64,000 nucleotides of DNA, taken from assembly GCA_947496695.1 (NCBI GenBank), contig CANMEI010000002.1:124001-188000 (forward strand). The letters are read 5' to 3'. Below are positions 10,187 to 17,917 of this stretch, one piece after another (the stretch's first letter is position 1; every line of letters starts with the position of its first letter). Below the pieces are notes generated by a model. The model was not told the origin of the DNA. It did not search any database and saw nothing but the letters and a program-made list of their open reading frames with translations. The position numbers and the translations under genes are program-made. Origin of the DNA: an uncultured Cellulophaga sp. (lineage in GTDB: Bacteria > Bacteroidota > Bacteroidia > Flavobacteriales > Flavobacteriaceae).

Positions 10187-10753
10187 TTATATAATTTGGT
10201 CTAAAGATTTTCGATTCCAATTTTGCAAAGTTTTATACTCTGTCATGGATAATCCTGTTTGACTTTTAAACTGTCTCGATAAATGACTACTACTCTTATA
10301 CCCTAAGGTGTATGCTATTTCTGAAAAACTTAACCGATCCATTTGAATTAATTCTTTAGTCTTTTCAACTTTTAAATTGATAACATATTTTTCAATAGAC
10401 ACGCCTTCAATTTTACTAAAAAGCTTACTTAAAAGAGAGTAATCACGATTCATTTTTTTTGACAAATAGGAAGATATCTTTTCATCCTCATTTACCTTAT
10501 CAGGGTTAATAAAATCAATTAAAGTTGATTTTATTTTTTCTAGTACAATTTCATTCTTATCAGCAATTAATTCAAATCCATTTTTTTTAAAAGTATTTGA
10601 AACAAGTTCATGATCAATAATTATATCTGATGCAATTGTCACTTTACCAAGTTCTACATTAATGATTGTTGCTCCTATTTCTTGTAACGACTGCGACACA
10701 ATCATTTTACATCGGTCACAGACCATATTTTTAACATGAAAAACTGTTTGCAT
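10187..10753 (-). CDS. AraC-family regulator with fused N-terminal HMA domain
   Basis: A 188-residue fusion. Residues 1-70 form an HMA metal-binding domain with MVCDRC (Cys12, Cys15); the C-terminal part (about 85-185) is an AraC-type double helix-turn-helix ending in SFSEIAYTLGYKSSSHLSRQFK-like sequence, the family signature. The simplest reading is a one-component Cu+ sensor in which the HMA domain binds metal directly and controls DNA binding. It lies 74 bases upstream of copA on the same strand, so it most likely regulates the copA-receptor-HMA block and perhaps itself. It is far shorter than classic AraC proteins because the usual cupin sensor domain is replaced. Confidence 0.88.
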   Translation of the reverse strand: MQTVFHVKNMVCDRCKMIVSQSLQEIGATIINVELGKVTIASDIIIDHELVSNTFKKNGFELIADKNEIVLEKIKSTLIDFINPDKVNEDEKISSYLSKKMNRDYSLLSKLFSKIEGVSIEKYVINLKVEKTKELIQMDRLSFSEIAYTLGYKSSSHLSRQFKSQTGLSMTEYKTLQNWNRKSLDQII

Positions 10754-10792
10754 TAGTAAATTTTTAGTGAATTATTATAAAACAACTAATTG

Positions 10793-10818
10793 AGTGCTCT
10801 ATACAAATACAAAGCACT
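10793..10818. promoter_or_regulatory. Candidate operator: inverted repeat upstream of the HMA-AraC gene
   Basis: AGTGCT (10793-10798) and AGCACT (10813-10818) form a perfect six-base inverted repeat with a 14-base spacer, centred about 50 bases before the HMA-AraC start. The position fits an autoregulatory site, but no second copy was found near copA, so the role is only inferred. Confidence 0.3.
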
Positions 10819-10863
10819 ACACTTCATAAAAAACAGAAGTGAATAAGAATAAAACTAATGAAA

Positions 10864-11268
10864 TCAAATTATAAAAACATCATCTAGCAACTGGATATCT
10901 TTTACTAGACGAGGGGGAGAATAATTTTTATGAGGAATATTTTCAGTTTCTTCAACCTGAAATAACCCTAAATAAGAATACGAATAAGCAATGAGGAAAA
11001 ATTGCTGTTGTAATTCAAAATCATCACCTGCAGGTTTAACATCATCAATACCTTCAACAACTATAACTTCATCATCACAACATGATTGCTTTACTATACT
11101 TTCAGCTTGCAAACTGGAGTCCATGCCACAATTTTCAGCTGGTGTAAAAAAAGCAATATCAATTAAAACATCCATACAATAGTGCTTTTCTACCTTCCAA
11201 GAAGTGGTAGAAACTAATAACAATAAAGCCATTAACGTCACAAATATTTTATGAATTTTTTCTTTCAT
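10864..11268 (-). CDS. Small membrane-anchored HYC/CC protein of the copper locus
   Basis: A 134-residue protein starting MKEKIHKIFVTLMALLLLVSTTSW; a longer in-frame start at 11298 exists, but it would place ten residues upstream of a likely promoter. After one N-terminal hydrophobic segment or signal peptide comes HYCMD, then NCGMD and SCCDDE, a spaced set of Cys and His residues; the C-terminal half is acidic and ends without a second obvious domain. This matches the HYC_CC (Cys/His motif) family of Bacteroidota, found beside HMA and copper genes. A periplasmic metal-binding role is likely, its exact function unknown. It is first in the minus-strand copper block. Confidence 0.65.
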   Translation of the reverse strand: MKEKIHKIFVTLMALLLLVSTTSWKVEKHYCMDVLIDIAFFTPAENCGMDSSLQAESIVKQSCCDDEVIVVEGIDDVKPAGDDFELQQQFFLIAYSYSYLGLFQVEETENIPHKNYSPPRLVKDIQLLDDVFII

Positions 11269-11270
11269 TA

Positions 11271-11302
11271 TTGCAAAATTACTAAATAAAACAATCAAGC
11301 AA
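11271..11302 (-). promoter_or_regulatory. Putative promoter of the HYC/CC gene
   Basis: On the minus strand TTG is followed after 18 bases by TAATTTTG, an exact -7 match, which ends only a few bases before the ATG at 11268. Transcription would start at or within the first codons, so either the mRNA is nearly leaderless or the promoter lies elsewhere. It argues against the longer start at 11298. Confidence 0.4.
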
Positions 11303-11402
11303 TTAACAAACTGTTAGTATTAACTTATTTTTAGTGAATTAGATATTTAATTTTTAAATATTATGTTCGACTTTTGTAGAATAATTCAAGTACTCAAAAG
11401 CT

Positions 11403-11855
11403 ATGTTTGATAATTTAAAAAAAGAAGTTTTAGTAATCGTAAATAAAACTTCAGATAATTCAGATTCAAAAATGCAACAGATATGTAATCTACTTAAAGA
11501 AAACATAGCACATTATGACTGGGTAGGTTTTTATTTTAAAAACGGAGATAAAAATGAATTAAAACTAGGTCCGTATGCAGGTGCACCAACGGACCACACC
11601 ATTATTCCGTTTGGAAAAGGAATTTGCGGACAAGTAGCTATGAGTAATGAAAACTTTGTTGTTCCAGATGTAAAAGCTCAAGATAATTATATTGCTTGTA
11701 GCATAACTGTAAAAGCTGAAATAGTAGTGCCTTTATTTTTAAACGGAGAAAATGTTGGTCAAATAGATATTGATTCTAATACTCCAGACCCATTTACAGT
11801 CGAAGATGAGCGTTTTTTAGAGTTCATAAATGAAGAAGTTGCCAAAATTCTTTAA
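11403..11855 (+). CDS. GAF-domain protein, free-methionine-(R)-sulfoxide-reductase-like
   Basis: A single GAF domain of 150 residues, cytoplasmic. The core GKGICGQVAMSNENFVVPDV with IACS 24 residues after the first Cys and EIVVPL is the fRMsr (Msr C) pattern, in which the Cys in IAC is catalytic. The resolving Cys that lies ten residues before GIC in E. coli and yeast enzymes is missing here (the stretch reads APTDHTIIPFGKGIC), so a modified redox cycle or a non-enzymatic ligand-binding role is possible. It stands alone just before purH. Confidence 0.75.
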   Translation: MFDNLKKEVLVIVNKTSDNSDSKMQQICNLLKENIAHYDWVGFYFKNGDKNELKLGPYAGAPTDHTIIPFGKGICGQVAMSNENFVVPDVKAQDNYIACSITVKAEIVVPLFLNGENVGQIDIDSNTPDPFTVEDERFLEFINEEVAKIL

Positions 11856-11906
11856 AACTTTGGCTTTTTGTTGATAACATCACGGGGTTTTTAATTTCAA
11901 AAAAAT

Positions 11907-11914
11907 TACTTTTG
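11907..11914 (+). promoter_or_regulatory. Putative -7 element before purH
   Basis: TACTTTTG matches the Bacteroidota -7 consensus TAnnTTTG and lies 34 bases before the purH start; no convincing -33 TTG is seen. Confidence 0.4.
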
Positions 11915-11948
11915 CATACTTAATTAAATTAACATTAAGTACACAAAA

Positions 11949-13481
11949 ATGAGCACCACAAAAAAAGCTACATCAGCATTAATTTCTGTATTTCATAAAG
12001 ACGGATTAGAGCCAATTGTAAAGAAATTTCAAGAATTAGGTATTACAATATATTCTACTGGTGGAACTGAGAAGTTCGTGAAAGATTTAGGCATAGATGT
12101 AGTTCCTGTTGAAAATGTAACTAGTTACCCGTCAATTTTAGGTGGTCGTGTAAAAACATTACACCCAAAAGTATTTGGTGGTATCTTAAACCGCCAAGAC
12201 AATGAAAATGATCAAAAACAATTAGTAGAATTTGAAATTCCACAAATAGATATTGTTATTGTTGATTTATACCCTTTTGAAAAAACTGTTGCTAGTGGTG
12301 CTTCAGAACAAGATATTATTGAGAAAATAGATATTGGTGGTATTTCTTTAATTAGAGCTGCTGCTAAAAATTTTAAAGATGTACTTTGTGTATCTTCAAT
12401 GGAAGATTATGCTGAAGTTTTAGAACTTATTTCTGCCAACGATGGTACTACAACTTTAGAAGATCGTAAACGTTTTGCTGCAAAATCATTTAATGTATCT
12501 TCTCATTATGACACTGCTATTTTTAACTACTTCAATAAAGACAATCAAGAGACTGTTTTAAAAATTAGTGAAACTAACGGACAAGTTTTAAGATATGGTG
12601 AAAACCCGCATCAAAAAGGATTTTTCTTTGGTGATTTTGATGCTATTTTCAATAAACTTCACGGTAAAGAATTATCATACAACAACTTATTAGATGTTGA
12701 TGCTGCTGTGAATTTAATGAACGAATTTAAAAATGATGATCCAACTTTTGCCATATTAAAACACAATAACGCTTGTGGTTTAGCATCAAGAGATACCTTA
12801 CACCAAGCATATGTAGATGCTTTAGCAGGAGATCCTGTTTCTGCATTTGGTGGTGTTTTAATTAGTAATAAAGAAATTGATAAAGCTACTGCAGAAGAAA
12901 TTCACAAGTTATTTTGTGAAGTTGTAATTGCACCAAGCTATGCAACTGATGCTTTAGAAATATTAAAAGGTAAGAAAAACAGAATCATTTTAGTTCAAAA
13001 TGATATTGAATTACCACAAACATCAGTACGTACCTGCTTAAATGGTGTTTTAGTTCAAGATAAAGATAATATTACAGATGCTGAAGCTGATTTAAAAACA
13101 GCTACTAAAACAGCACCAACAACTCAAGAAGTAGAAGATTTAATTTTCGCTTCAAAACTATGTAAGCATACAAAATCTAATACAATTGTATTAGCAAAAA
13201 ATAAGCAGTTATGCGCAAGCGGAACTGGGCAAACATCACGCGTTGACGCTTTAAATCAAGCGATTCATAAAGCTAAATCATTTGAATTTGATTTAAATGG
13301 TGCAGTAATGGCAAGTGATGCATTTTTCCCTTTCCCTGATTGTGTAGAAATTGCACATAATAGTGGCATAACAAGTGTAATACAACCTGGTGGATCAATA
13401 AAAGATCAACTAAGCATTGATTATTGTAACGATAATGAAATTTCTATGGTAATGACAGGAACACGTCATTTTAAACATTAA
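11949..13481 (+). CDS. purH: Bifunctional AICAR formyltransferase/IMP cyclohydrolase
   Basis: Catalyses the last two steps of de novo IMP synthesis: formylation of AICAR with 10-formyl-THF, then ring closure. The 510-residue protein has the MGS-like IMP cyclohydrolase domain at the N-terminus (ALISVFHKDGLEP, STGGTEKFVKDLG, GGRVKTLHPKVFGGIL, VDLYPFEKT) and the AICAR transformylase domain in the C-terminal two thirds (LRYGENPHQKGFF, ILKHNNACGLA with catalytic Lys-His, SDAFFPFPDC, QPGGSIKD). Full length and intact. It stands between a GAF protein and mreB with its own spacing. Confidence 0.96.
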   Translation: MSTTKKATSALISVFHKDGLEPIVKKFQELGITIYSTGGTEKFVKDLGIDVVPVENVTSYPSILGGRVKTLHPKVFGGILNRQDNENDQKQLVEFEIPQIDIVIVDLYPFEKTVASGASEQDIIEKIDIGGISLIRAAAKNFKDVLCVSSMEDYAEVLELISANDGTTTLEDRKRFAAKSFNVSSHYDTAIFNYFNKDNQETVLKISETNGQVLRYGENPHQKGFFFGDFDAIFNKLHGKELSYNNLLDVDAAVNLMNEFKNDDPTFAILKHNNACGLASRDTLHQAYVDALAGDPVSAFGGVLISNKEIDKATAEEIHKLFCEVVIAPSYATDALEILKGKKNRIILVQNDIELPQTSVRTCLNGVLVQDKDNITDAEADLKTATKTAPTTQEVEDLIFASKLCKHTKSNTIVLAKNKQLCASGTGQTSRVDALNQAIHKAKSFEFDLNGAVMASDAFFPFPDCVEIAHNSGITSVIQPGGSIKDQLSIDYCNDNEISMVMTGTRHFKH

Positions 13482-13483
13482 TT

Positions 13484-13513
13484 TTGTTCTTTCATCGATA
13501 AAACTTACATTTA
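13484..13513 (+). promoter_or_regulatory. Promoter of the mre operon
   Basis: TTG (13484-13486), 19 bases, then TACATTTA (13506-13513), which differs from the Bacteroidota -7 consensus TAnnTTTG in one base. It begins three bases after the purH stop and lies 22 bases upstream of mreB. Confidence 0.55.
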
Positions 13514-13535
13514 GTCCACAACCAAATAATTTAGA

Positions 13536-14564
13536 ATGGGATTTTTTGATTTCTTAACAGAGGAAATAGCTATAGATTTAGGTACAGCTAACACTCTTAT
13601 TATACACAATGACAAAGTTGTTGTTGACAGTCCATCTATTGTTGCCCGGGATAGAATTAGTGGTAAAATAATTGCTGTTGGTAAAGAAGCTAACATGATG
13701 CAAGGTAAAACCCACGAGAATATAAAAACTATTCGTCCATTAAAAGATGGTGTAATTGCCGATTTTGACGCTTCTGAAAAGATGATAAATATGTTCATTA
13801 AGAACATACCTGCTTTAAAGAAAAAATGGTTTCCACCAGCATTGCGTATGGTTATCTGTATTCCTTCAGGTATTACAGAGGTTGAAATGCGTGCGGTAAA
13901 AGAATCTGCTGAACGAGTAAATGGCAAAGAAGTTTATCTAATACATGAACCAATGGCAGCAGCTATTGGTATTGGCTTAGATATTATGCAACCAAAAGGA
14001 AATATGATTGTTGATATAGGTGGTGGTACTACTGAAATTGCAGTTATAGCCTTAGGCGGTATTGTTTGTGACAAGTCTGTAAAAATTGCAGGTGATGTAT
14101 TCACTAATGATATTATTTACTATATGCGTACACAGCACAACCTTTATGTTGGTGAAAGTACCGCTGAAAACATCAAAATTTCTATAGGTTCTGCTACCGA
14201 AGATTTACAAACCCCACCAGATGAAATGTCTGTTCAAGGTAGAGATTTATTAACTGGAAAACCAAAACAAGTTCAAATATCATTTAGAGAGATTGCAAAA
14301 GCACTTGACAAATCTATTTTACGTGTTGAAGATGCTGTGATGGAGACATTATCGCAAACACCACCAGAGCTTGCTGCTGATATATACAATACTGGTATTT
14401 ATTTAGCTGGTGGAGGATCAATGTTAAGAGGTTTAGATAGAAGGTTATCTCAAAAAACAGATTTACCCGTATATATAGCAGAAGACCCGCTAAGAGCGGT
14501 TGTTAGAGGTACTGGTATTGCTTTAAAGAACTTAGACCGATATAAAAGTATATTGATAAAATAG
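13536..14564 (+). CDS. mreB: Rod shape-determining protein MreB
   Basis: Actin-like cytoskeletal ATPase of the elongasome, membrane-associated on the cytoplasmic side. The 342-residue protein has the phosphate-1 motif AIDLGTANTLI near the N-terminus, MIVDIGGGTTEIAVIALGG (phosphate-2) in the middle and GIYLAGGGSMLRGLD (adenosine motif) near the C-terminus. It heads the order mreB-mreC-mreD-pbp2-rodA, the standard shape operon. A perfect hairpin lies between it and mreC, possibly setting different expression levels. Confidence 0.97.
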   Translation: MGFFDFLTEEIAIDLGTANTLIIHNDKVVVDSPSIVARDRISGKIIAVGKEANMMQGKTHENIKTIRPLKDGVIADFDASEKMINMFIKNIPALKKKWFPPALRMVICIPSGITEVEMRAVKESAERVNGKEVYLIHEPMAAAIGIGLDIMQPKGNMIVDIGGGTTEIAVIALGGIVCDKSVKIAGDVFTNDIIYYMRTQHNLYVGESTAENIKISIGSATEDLQTPPDEMSVQGRDLLTGKPKQVQISFREIAKALDKSILRVEDAVMETLSQTPPELAADIYNTGIYLAGGGSMLRGLDRRLSQKTDLPVYIAEDPLRAVVRGTGIALKNLDRYKSILIK

Positions 14565-14577
14565 CAAAAAGTTATAG

Positions 14578-14607
14578 CTCCTAAAGCAGATAAATATGCT
14601 TTAGGAG
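14578..14607 (+). other. Stem-loop between mreB and mreC
   Basis: A perfect 11-bp inverted repeat (14578-14588 with 14597-14607) and an eight-base loop, without a following T run. It is too structured to be chance in this AT-rich sequence but is not a standard terminator; an mRNA-processing or 3'-protecting hairpin that favours mreB over mreC is a reasonable reading. Confidence 0.65.
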
Positions 14608-14634
14608 TTAAACTAAATAAAATAGCTGAAGTGA

Positions 14635-15468
14635 ATGCAACGGATTATCAATTTTATAATAAGGAATAAAAATCTGTTACTTTATTTATTCTTGTTTGTT
14701 ATTAGTTTAGCTTTTACAATACAATCACATTCTTACCATCAATCAAAATATTTTAACTCTGCTAATTGGTTGACTGGTGGTATTTATAAAACTTCAAACA
14801 GTTTCTCTTCTTATATAAATTTAAAAAAAGAGAATGAAAAATTAGTTCAAGAAAATATGCGTCTTCGTAATTTTCTAATAAATAAAGAATATAATTTTCA
14901 AATTGCTGTAGATAGCCTACTATTTGACTCAATACAAAAAGATTATAATATTATAAGCAGTAGAATTATTAAAAATAGTTATTCTCACTTAGATAATTAT
15001 ATTACACTTAACAAAGGAACTAAAGACGGTATCACACAAGATATGGGTGTAATTACGCCAGTTGGCATATTAGGAATTGTTGAAAACACAAGCGAAAACT
15101 ACTCAAGAGTACAAAGTATTTTAAATCGTAAATCTAACCTAAATGCTAAAATTAAAAATACTAACAATTTTGGCTCCTTAATTTGGAATACAAAGGATTA
15201 CAATACCGTACAACTTGTTGATATACCTAGACGAGTAAAAATAAAAATTGGCGATACTATATTGACAGGAGCTTCATCAAGTATTTTTCCTGAAAACATT
15301 CCCATTGGAACAATAAAAGCTTTTGATTTAAACACATCAAAAAGCTCATACAGTATTGATATTAATTTATTTAATGACATGTCAAACATTAAAAATGTGT
15401 ATATCATAAATAATAAGAACCGAGAAGAAATTCAACAATTAGAATCTGAAACCAAAAATGGCGACTAA
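14635..15468 (+). CDS. mreC: Rod shape-determining protein MreC
   Basis: Bitopic inner-membrane elongasome protein that links MreB to periplasmic PBP2. The 277 residues comprise a short N-terminal cytoplasmic part, one membrane helix (about 13-30), a coiled-coil region (about 60-85, NLKKENEKLVQENMRLRNFL-like) and the beta-domain (about 100-265) with ITLNKGTKDGITQDMGVI and the later KIGDTILTGASSSIFPENIPIGTI. It overlaps mreD by 11 bases. Confidence 0.93.
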   Translation: MQRIINFIIRNKNLLLYLFLFVISLAFTIQSHSYHQSKYFNSANWLTGGIYKTSNSFSSYINLKKENEKLVQENMRLRNFLINKEYNFQIAVDSLLFDSIQKDYNIISSRIIKNSYSHLDNYITLNKGTKDGITQDMGVITPVGILGIVENTSENYSRVQSILNRKSNLNAKIKNTNNFGSLIWNTKDYNTVQLVDIPRRVKIKIGDTILTGASSSIFPENIPIGTIKAFDLNTSKSSYSIDINLFNDMSNIKNVYIINNKNREEIQQLESETKNGD

Positions 15469-15967
15469 TTTATATTTTATAAATATTATCAGATTCATTA
15501 TACTTGTAATAATACAGGTGCTAGTGTGTAATAGAATTGGATATTTAGGCTTTATAAACCCTATGATATACATTCTATTTATTTATTGGTATCCAATAAA
15601 ACAAAATAAATCTTTTTTTTTAATTATTGCCTTTTTACTGGGTTTTACAATTGATATATTTTCAGATACTTTAGCTTTTCATACTGCTGCCACTACTACT
15701 ATCGCTTTTTTAAGACCTTCTATAATGCGTTTTTGTTTTGGTGTTAACTACGATTTTCAAAATTTCAAATTATCAAACGTACCTAGATTACAACAAATCA
15801 CTTATTTAGCTTTTTTAGTTTTCATACATCACACAGTATTCTTTTTATTAGAAGTTTTTAGTTTCGCTAATTATATTTTAATTTTAAAGAAGATATTGGT
15901 AGTAAGTATTGTATCATTAGTTCTATGTATTTTATTTAGCTCTCTTTTTAGTGTTAAAAAAGAATAA
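15458..15967 (+). CDS. mreD: Rod shape-determining protein MreD
   Basis: Hydrophobic 169-residue inner-membrane protein with about five helices, the elongasome subunit least conserved in sequence. It is recognised by its size, its hydrophobic profile, the central GFTIDIFSDTLAFHTAAT (resembling the family's conserved G-x-x-x-D region) and its fixed position between mreC (11-base overlap) and pbp2. Confidence 0.88.
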   Translation: MATNLYFINIIRFIILVIIQVLVCNRIGYLGFINPMIYILFIYWYPIKQNKSFFLIIAFLLGFTIDIFSDTLAFHTAATTTIAFLRPSIMRFCFGVNYDFQNFKLSNVPRLQQITYLAFLVFIHHTVFFLLEVFSFANYILILKKILVVSIVSLVLCILFSSLFSVKKE

Positions 15968-16042
15968 AACATTGCATAGGGCTATTTATTAGACGCAATT
16001 TTTATTTCCTTTGTTAACCCCATATTGAGTACCTCATTTAAA

Positions 16043-17917
16043 ATGAAAAAAATATTACTTTCTTCAATTATTATAATTATCGGACTTTCTTTTCTCGGAA
16101 GATTGTCTTACTTACAAATATTTAAATATTCTACATCAAAAATAATTGAAGATCCTGCTATAAAAGCAATTTATGATTATCCTGAAAGAGGATATATTTA
16201 TGACCGAAATGGCAAATTACTAGTTGCAAATCAACCCGCATACGATGTAATGGTTATCCCTAGAGAAGTAAAGAAATTAGACACTCTCGAATTTATTAAT
16301 TTATTGGGCATAGAAAAAGAACGGTTTTTAAAGCAATTAAAAAAAGCAAAAAAATACTCTACCAGATTACCTTCGGTAATGGTACCACAACTTTCAAAAA
16401 AAGATTATGCGCGTTTACAAGAAAAAATGCGTAAATATCAAGGTTTTTATATTCAGAAACGTTCTTTAAGATATTATGACACACATAGTGGAGCCAATGT
16501 ATTTGGTTTTATATCAGAAGTAAATGATTATGAGTTAAGTGAAAACTCCTATTACAAACAAGGAGAACTTAAAGGAAGAACCGGTATTGAAAAAGAATAC
16601 GAGGAATTACTACGCGGAAGAAAAGGTGTAAAGTACATTCAAAAAGACCGTTTTAATAGAGATATTGGACCCTATAAAAATGGTGCTCTAGACACACTCC
16701 CTGAGCAAGGAAAAGAAATAACGATTACATTAGATAAAACGCTACAAGAATATGGCGAAAAATTAATGAATGGTAAGCGTGGGGGCATTGTTGCTATAGA
16801 GCCATCTACTGGCGAAATACTTTCAATGATTTCTGGTCCAACGTATGACCCCGCTTTATTAGTTGGAAGAGATCGTTCTAAAAATTATACAAGATTGTAT
16901 AATGATTCTATTGCACAACCAACTTACGATAGATCTGTATTAGCTCAAACATCACCAGGATCTCCATTTAAAACTATAAATGCATTAGTTGCACTACAAG
17001 AACACGTAATTACACCCGAAACCAGAATACAATGTTACAATGGTTTTTATGTAGGTAATAAGAAAAGAGGTTGCCACTGTGGCGGTGGCCATAGAGATTT
17101 AATTACAGGAATAGCTAAATCTTGTAACGCATACTTTGCAGGTACTTTTAGAAAAATATATGACAAATATCCAACATCTGATGAAGCAATGGATGTTTGG
17201 GACAAGCATGTAAAAAGTTTTGGCTTAGGAGATTTTCTAGGTTCTGATATACCAACAGGAAGAAGCGGATCAATACCAACCAAAAAAACATATGATCGCA
17301 TGTATGGAGATAATAGATGGTCATCATCTTATATTATTTCTAATGCTATTGGACAAGGTGAGGTTTTGGTTACTCCAATACAATTGGCAAATATGACTGC
17401 TGCAATTGCAAATCGTGGCTATTACATTACACCACATATATTAAAAGCTGTTGAAGGTGAAAAAATTACAAACCCTAATTTTATTGAACCTAAATATACA
17501 ACCATTGAAAAACAATATTTTGAACCCGTAGTACAAGGCATGGCTAATGTTTATAGCAAACCAGGGGGTACTGCATATTACCTACAAGTACCCGGAATAG
17601 ACATAGCAGGAAAAACGGGTACTGTTGAGAATTTTACAAAAATAAACGGTGTTAGAAAACAACTTACTGATCATTCTGTTTTTGTTGCATTTGCACCAGT
17701 AGAAAACCCTAAAATTGCTATTGCCGTATATATAGAAAATGGTTATTATGGTGGTAGATATGCTGGTCACATAGCTTCACTAATGATTGAAAAGTATATA
17801 AAAGGAGAAATCACTAGAACAGATTTAGAAAAAAGAATGTTGGAAAAAACTTTAGATAAAGAATATGCCAAACCACTTAGTGGAGAACCTTTTATAATTA
17901 ATGAGCGTGTTTGGTAA
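16043..17917 (+). CDS. mrdA: Penicillin-binding protein 2 (elongasome transpeptidase)
   Basis: Class B PBP that cross-links peptidoglycan in cell elongation, anchored in the inner membrane. The protein has an N-terminal membrane helix, a dimerisation domain, then the transpeptidase with SPFK (Ser-x-x-Lys, in QTSPGSPFKT), SCN (in AKSCNAYF) and KTG (in IAGKTGTVEN). The ATG at 16043 gives 624 residues starting MKKILLSSIII; an in-frame TTG at 16025 would add six residues but the ATG gives the usual charged start before the helix. It overlaps rodA by 17 bases. Confidence 0.94.
   Translation: MKKILLSSIIIIIGLSFLGRLSYLQIFKYSTSKIIEDPAIKAIYDYPERGYIYDRNGKLLVANQPAYDVMVIPREVKKLDTLEFINLLGIEKERFLKQLKKAKKYSTRLPSVMVPQLSKKDYARLQEKMRKYQGFYIQKRSLRYYDTHSGANVFGFISEVNDYELSENSYYKQGELKGRTGIEKEYEELLRGRKGVKYIQKDRFNRDIGPYKNGALDTLPEQGKEITITLDKTLQEYGEKLMNGKRGGIVAIEPSTGEILSMISGPTYDPALLVGRDRSKNYTRLYNDSIAQPTYDRSVLAQTSPGSPFKTINALVALQEHVITPETRIQCYNGFYVGNKKRGCHCGGGHRDLITGIAKSCNAYFAGTFRKIYDKYPTSDEAMDVWDKHVKSFGLGDFLGSDIPTGRSGSIPTKKTYDRMYGDNRWSSSYIISNAIGQGEVLVTPIQLANMTAAIANRGYYITPHILKAVEGEKITNPNFIEPKYTTIEKQYFEPVVQGMANVYSKPGGTAYYLQVPGIDIAGKTGTVENFTKINGVRKQLTDHSVFVAFAPVENPKIAIAVYIENGYYGGRYAGHIASLMIEKYIKGEITRTDLEKRMLEKTLDKEYAKPLSGEPFIINERVW

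Noticed and set aside
10820..10841. Hairpin CACTTC/GAAGTG after the HYC/CC gene as a terminator
   Set aside because: Only six bp, ten-base loop, no T run on the minus strand.
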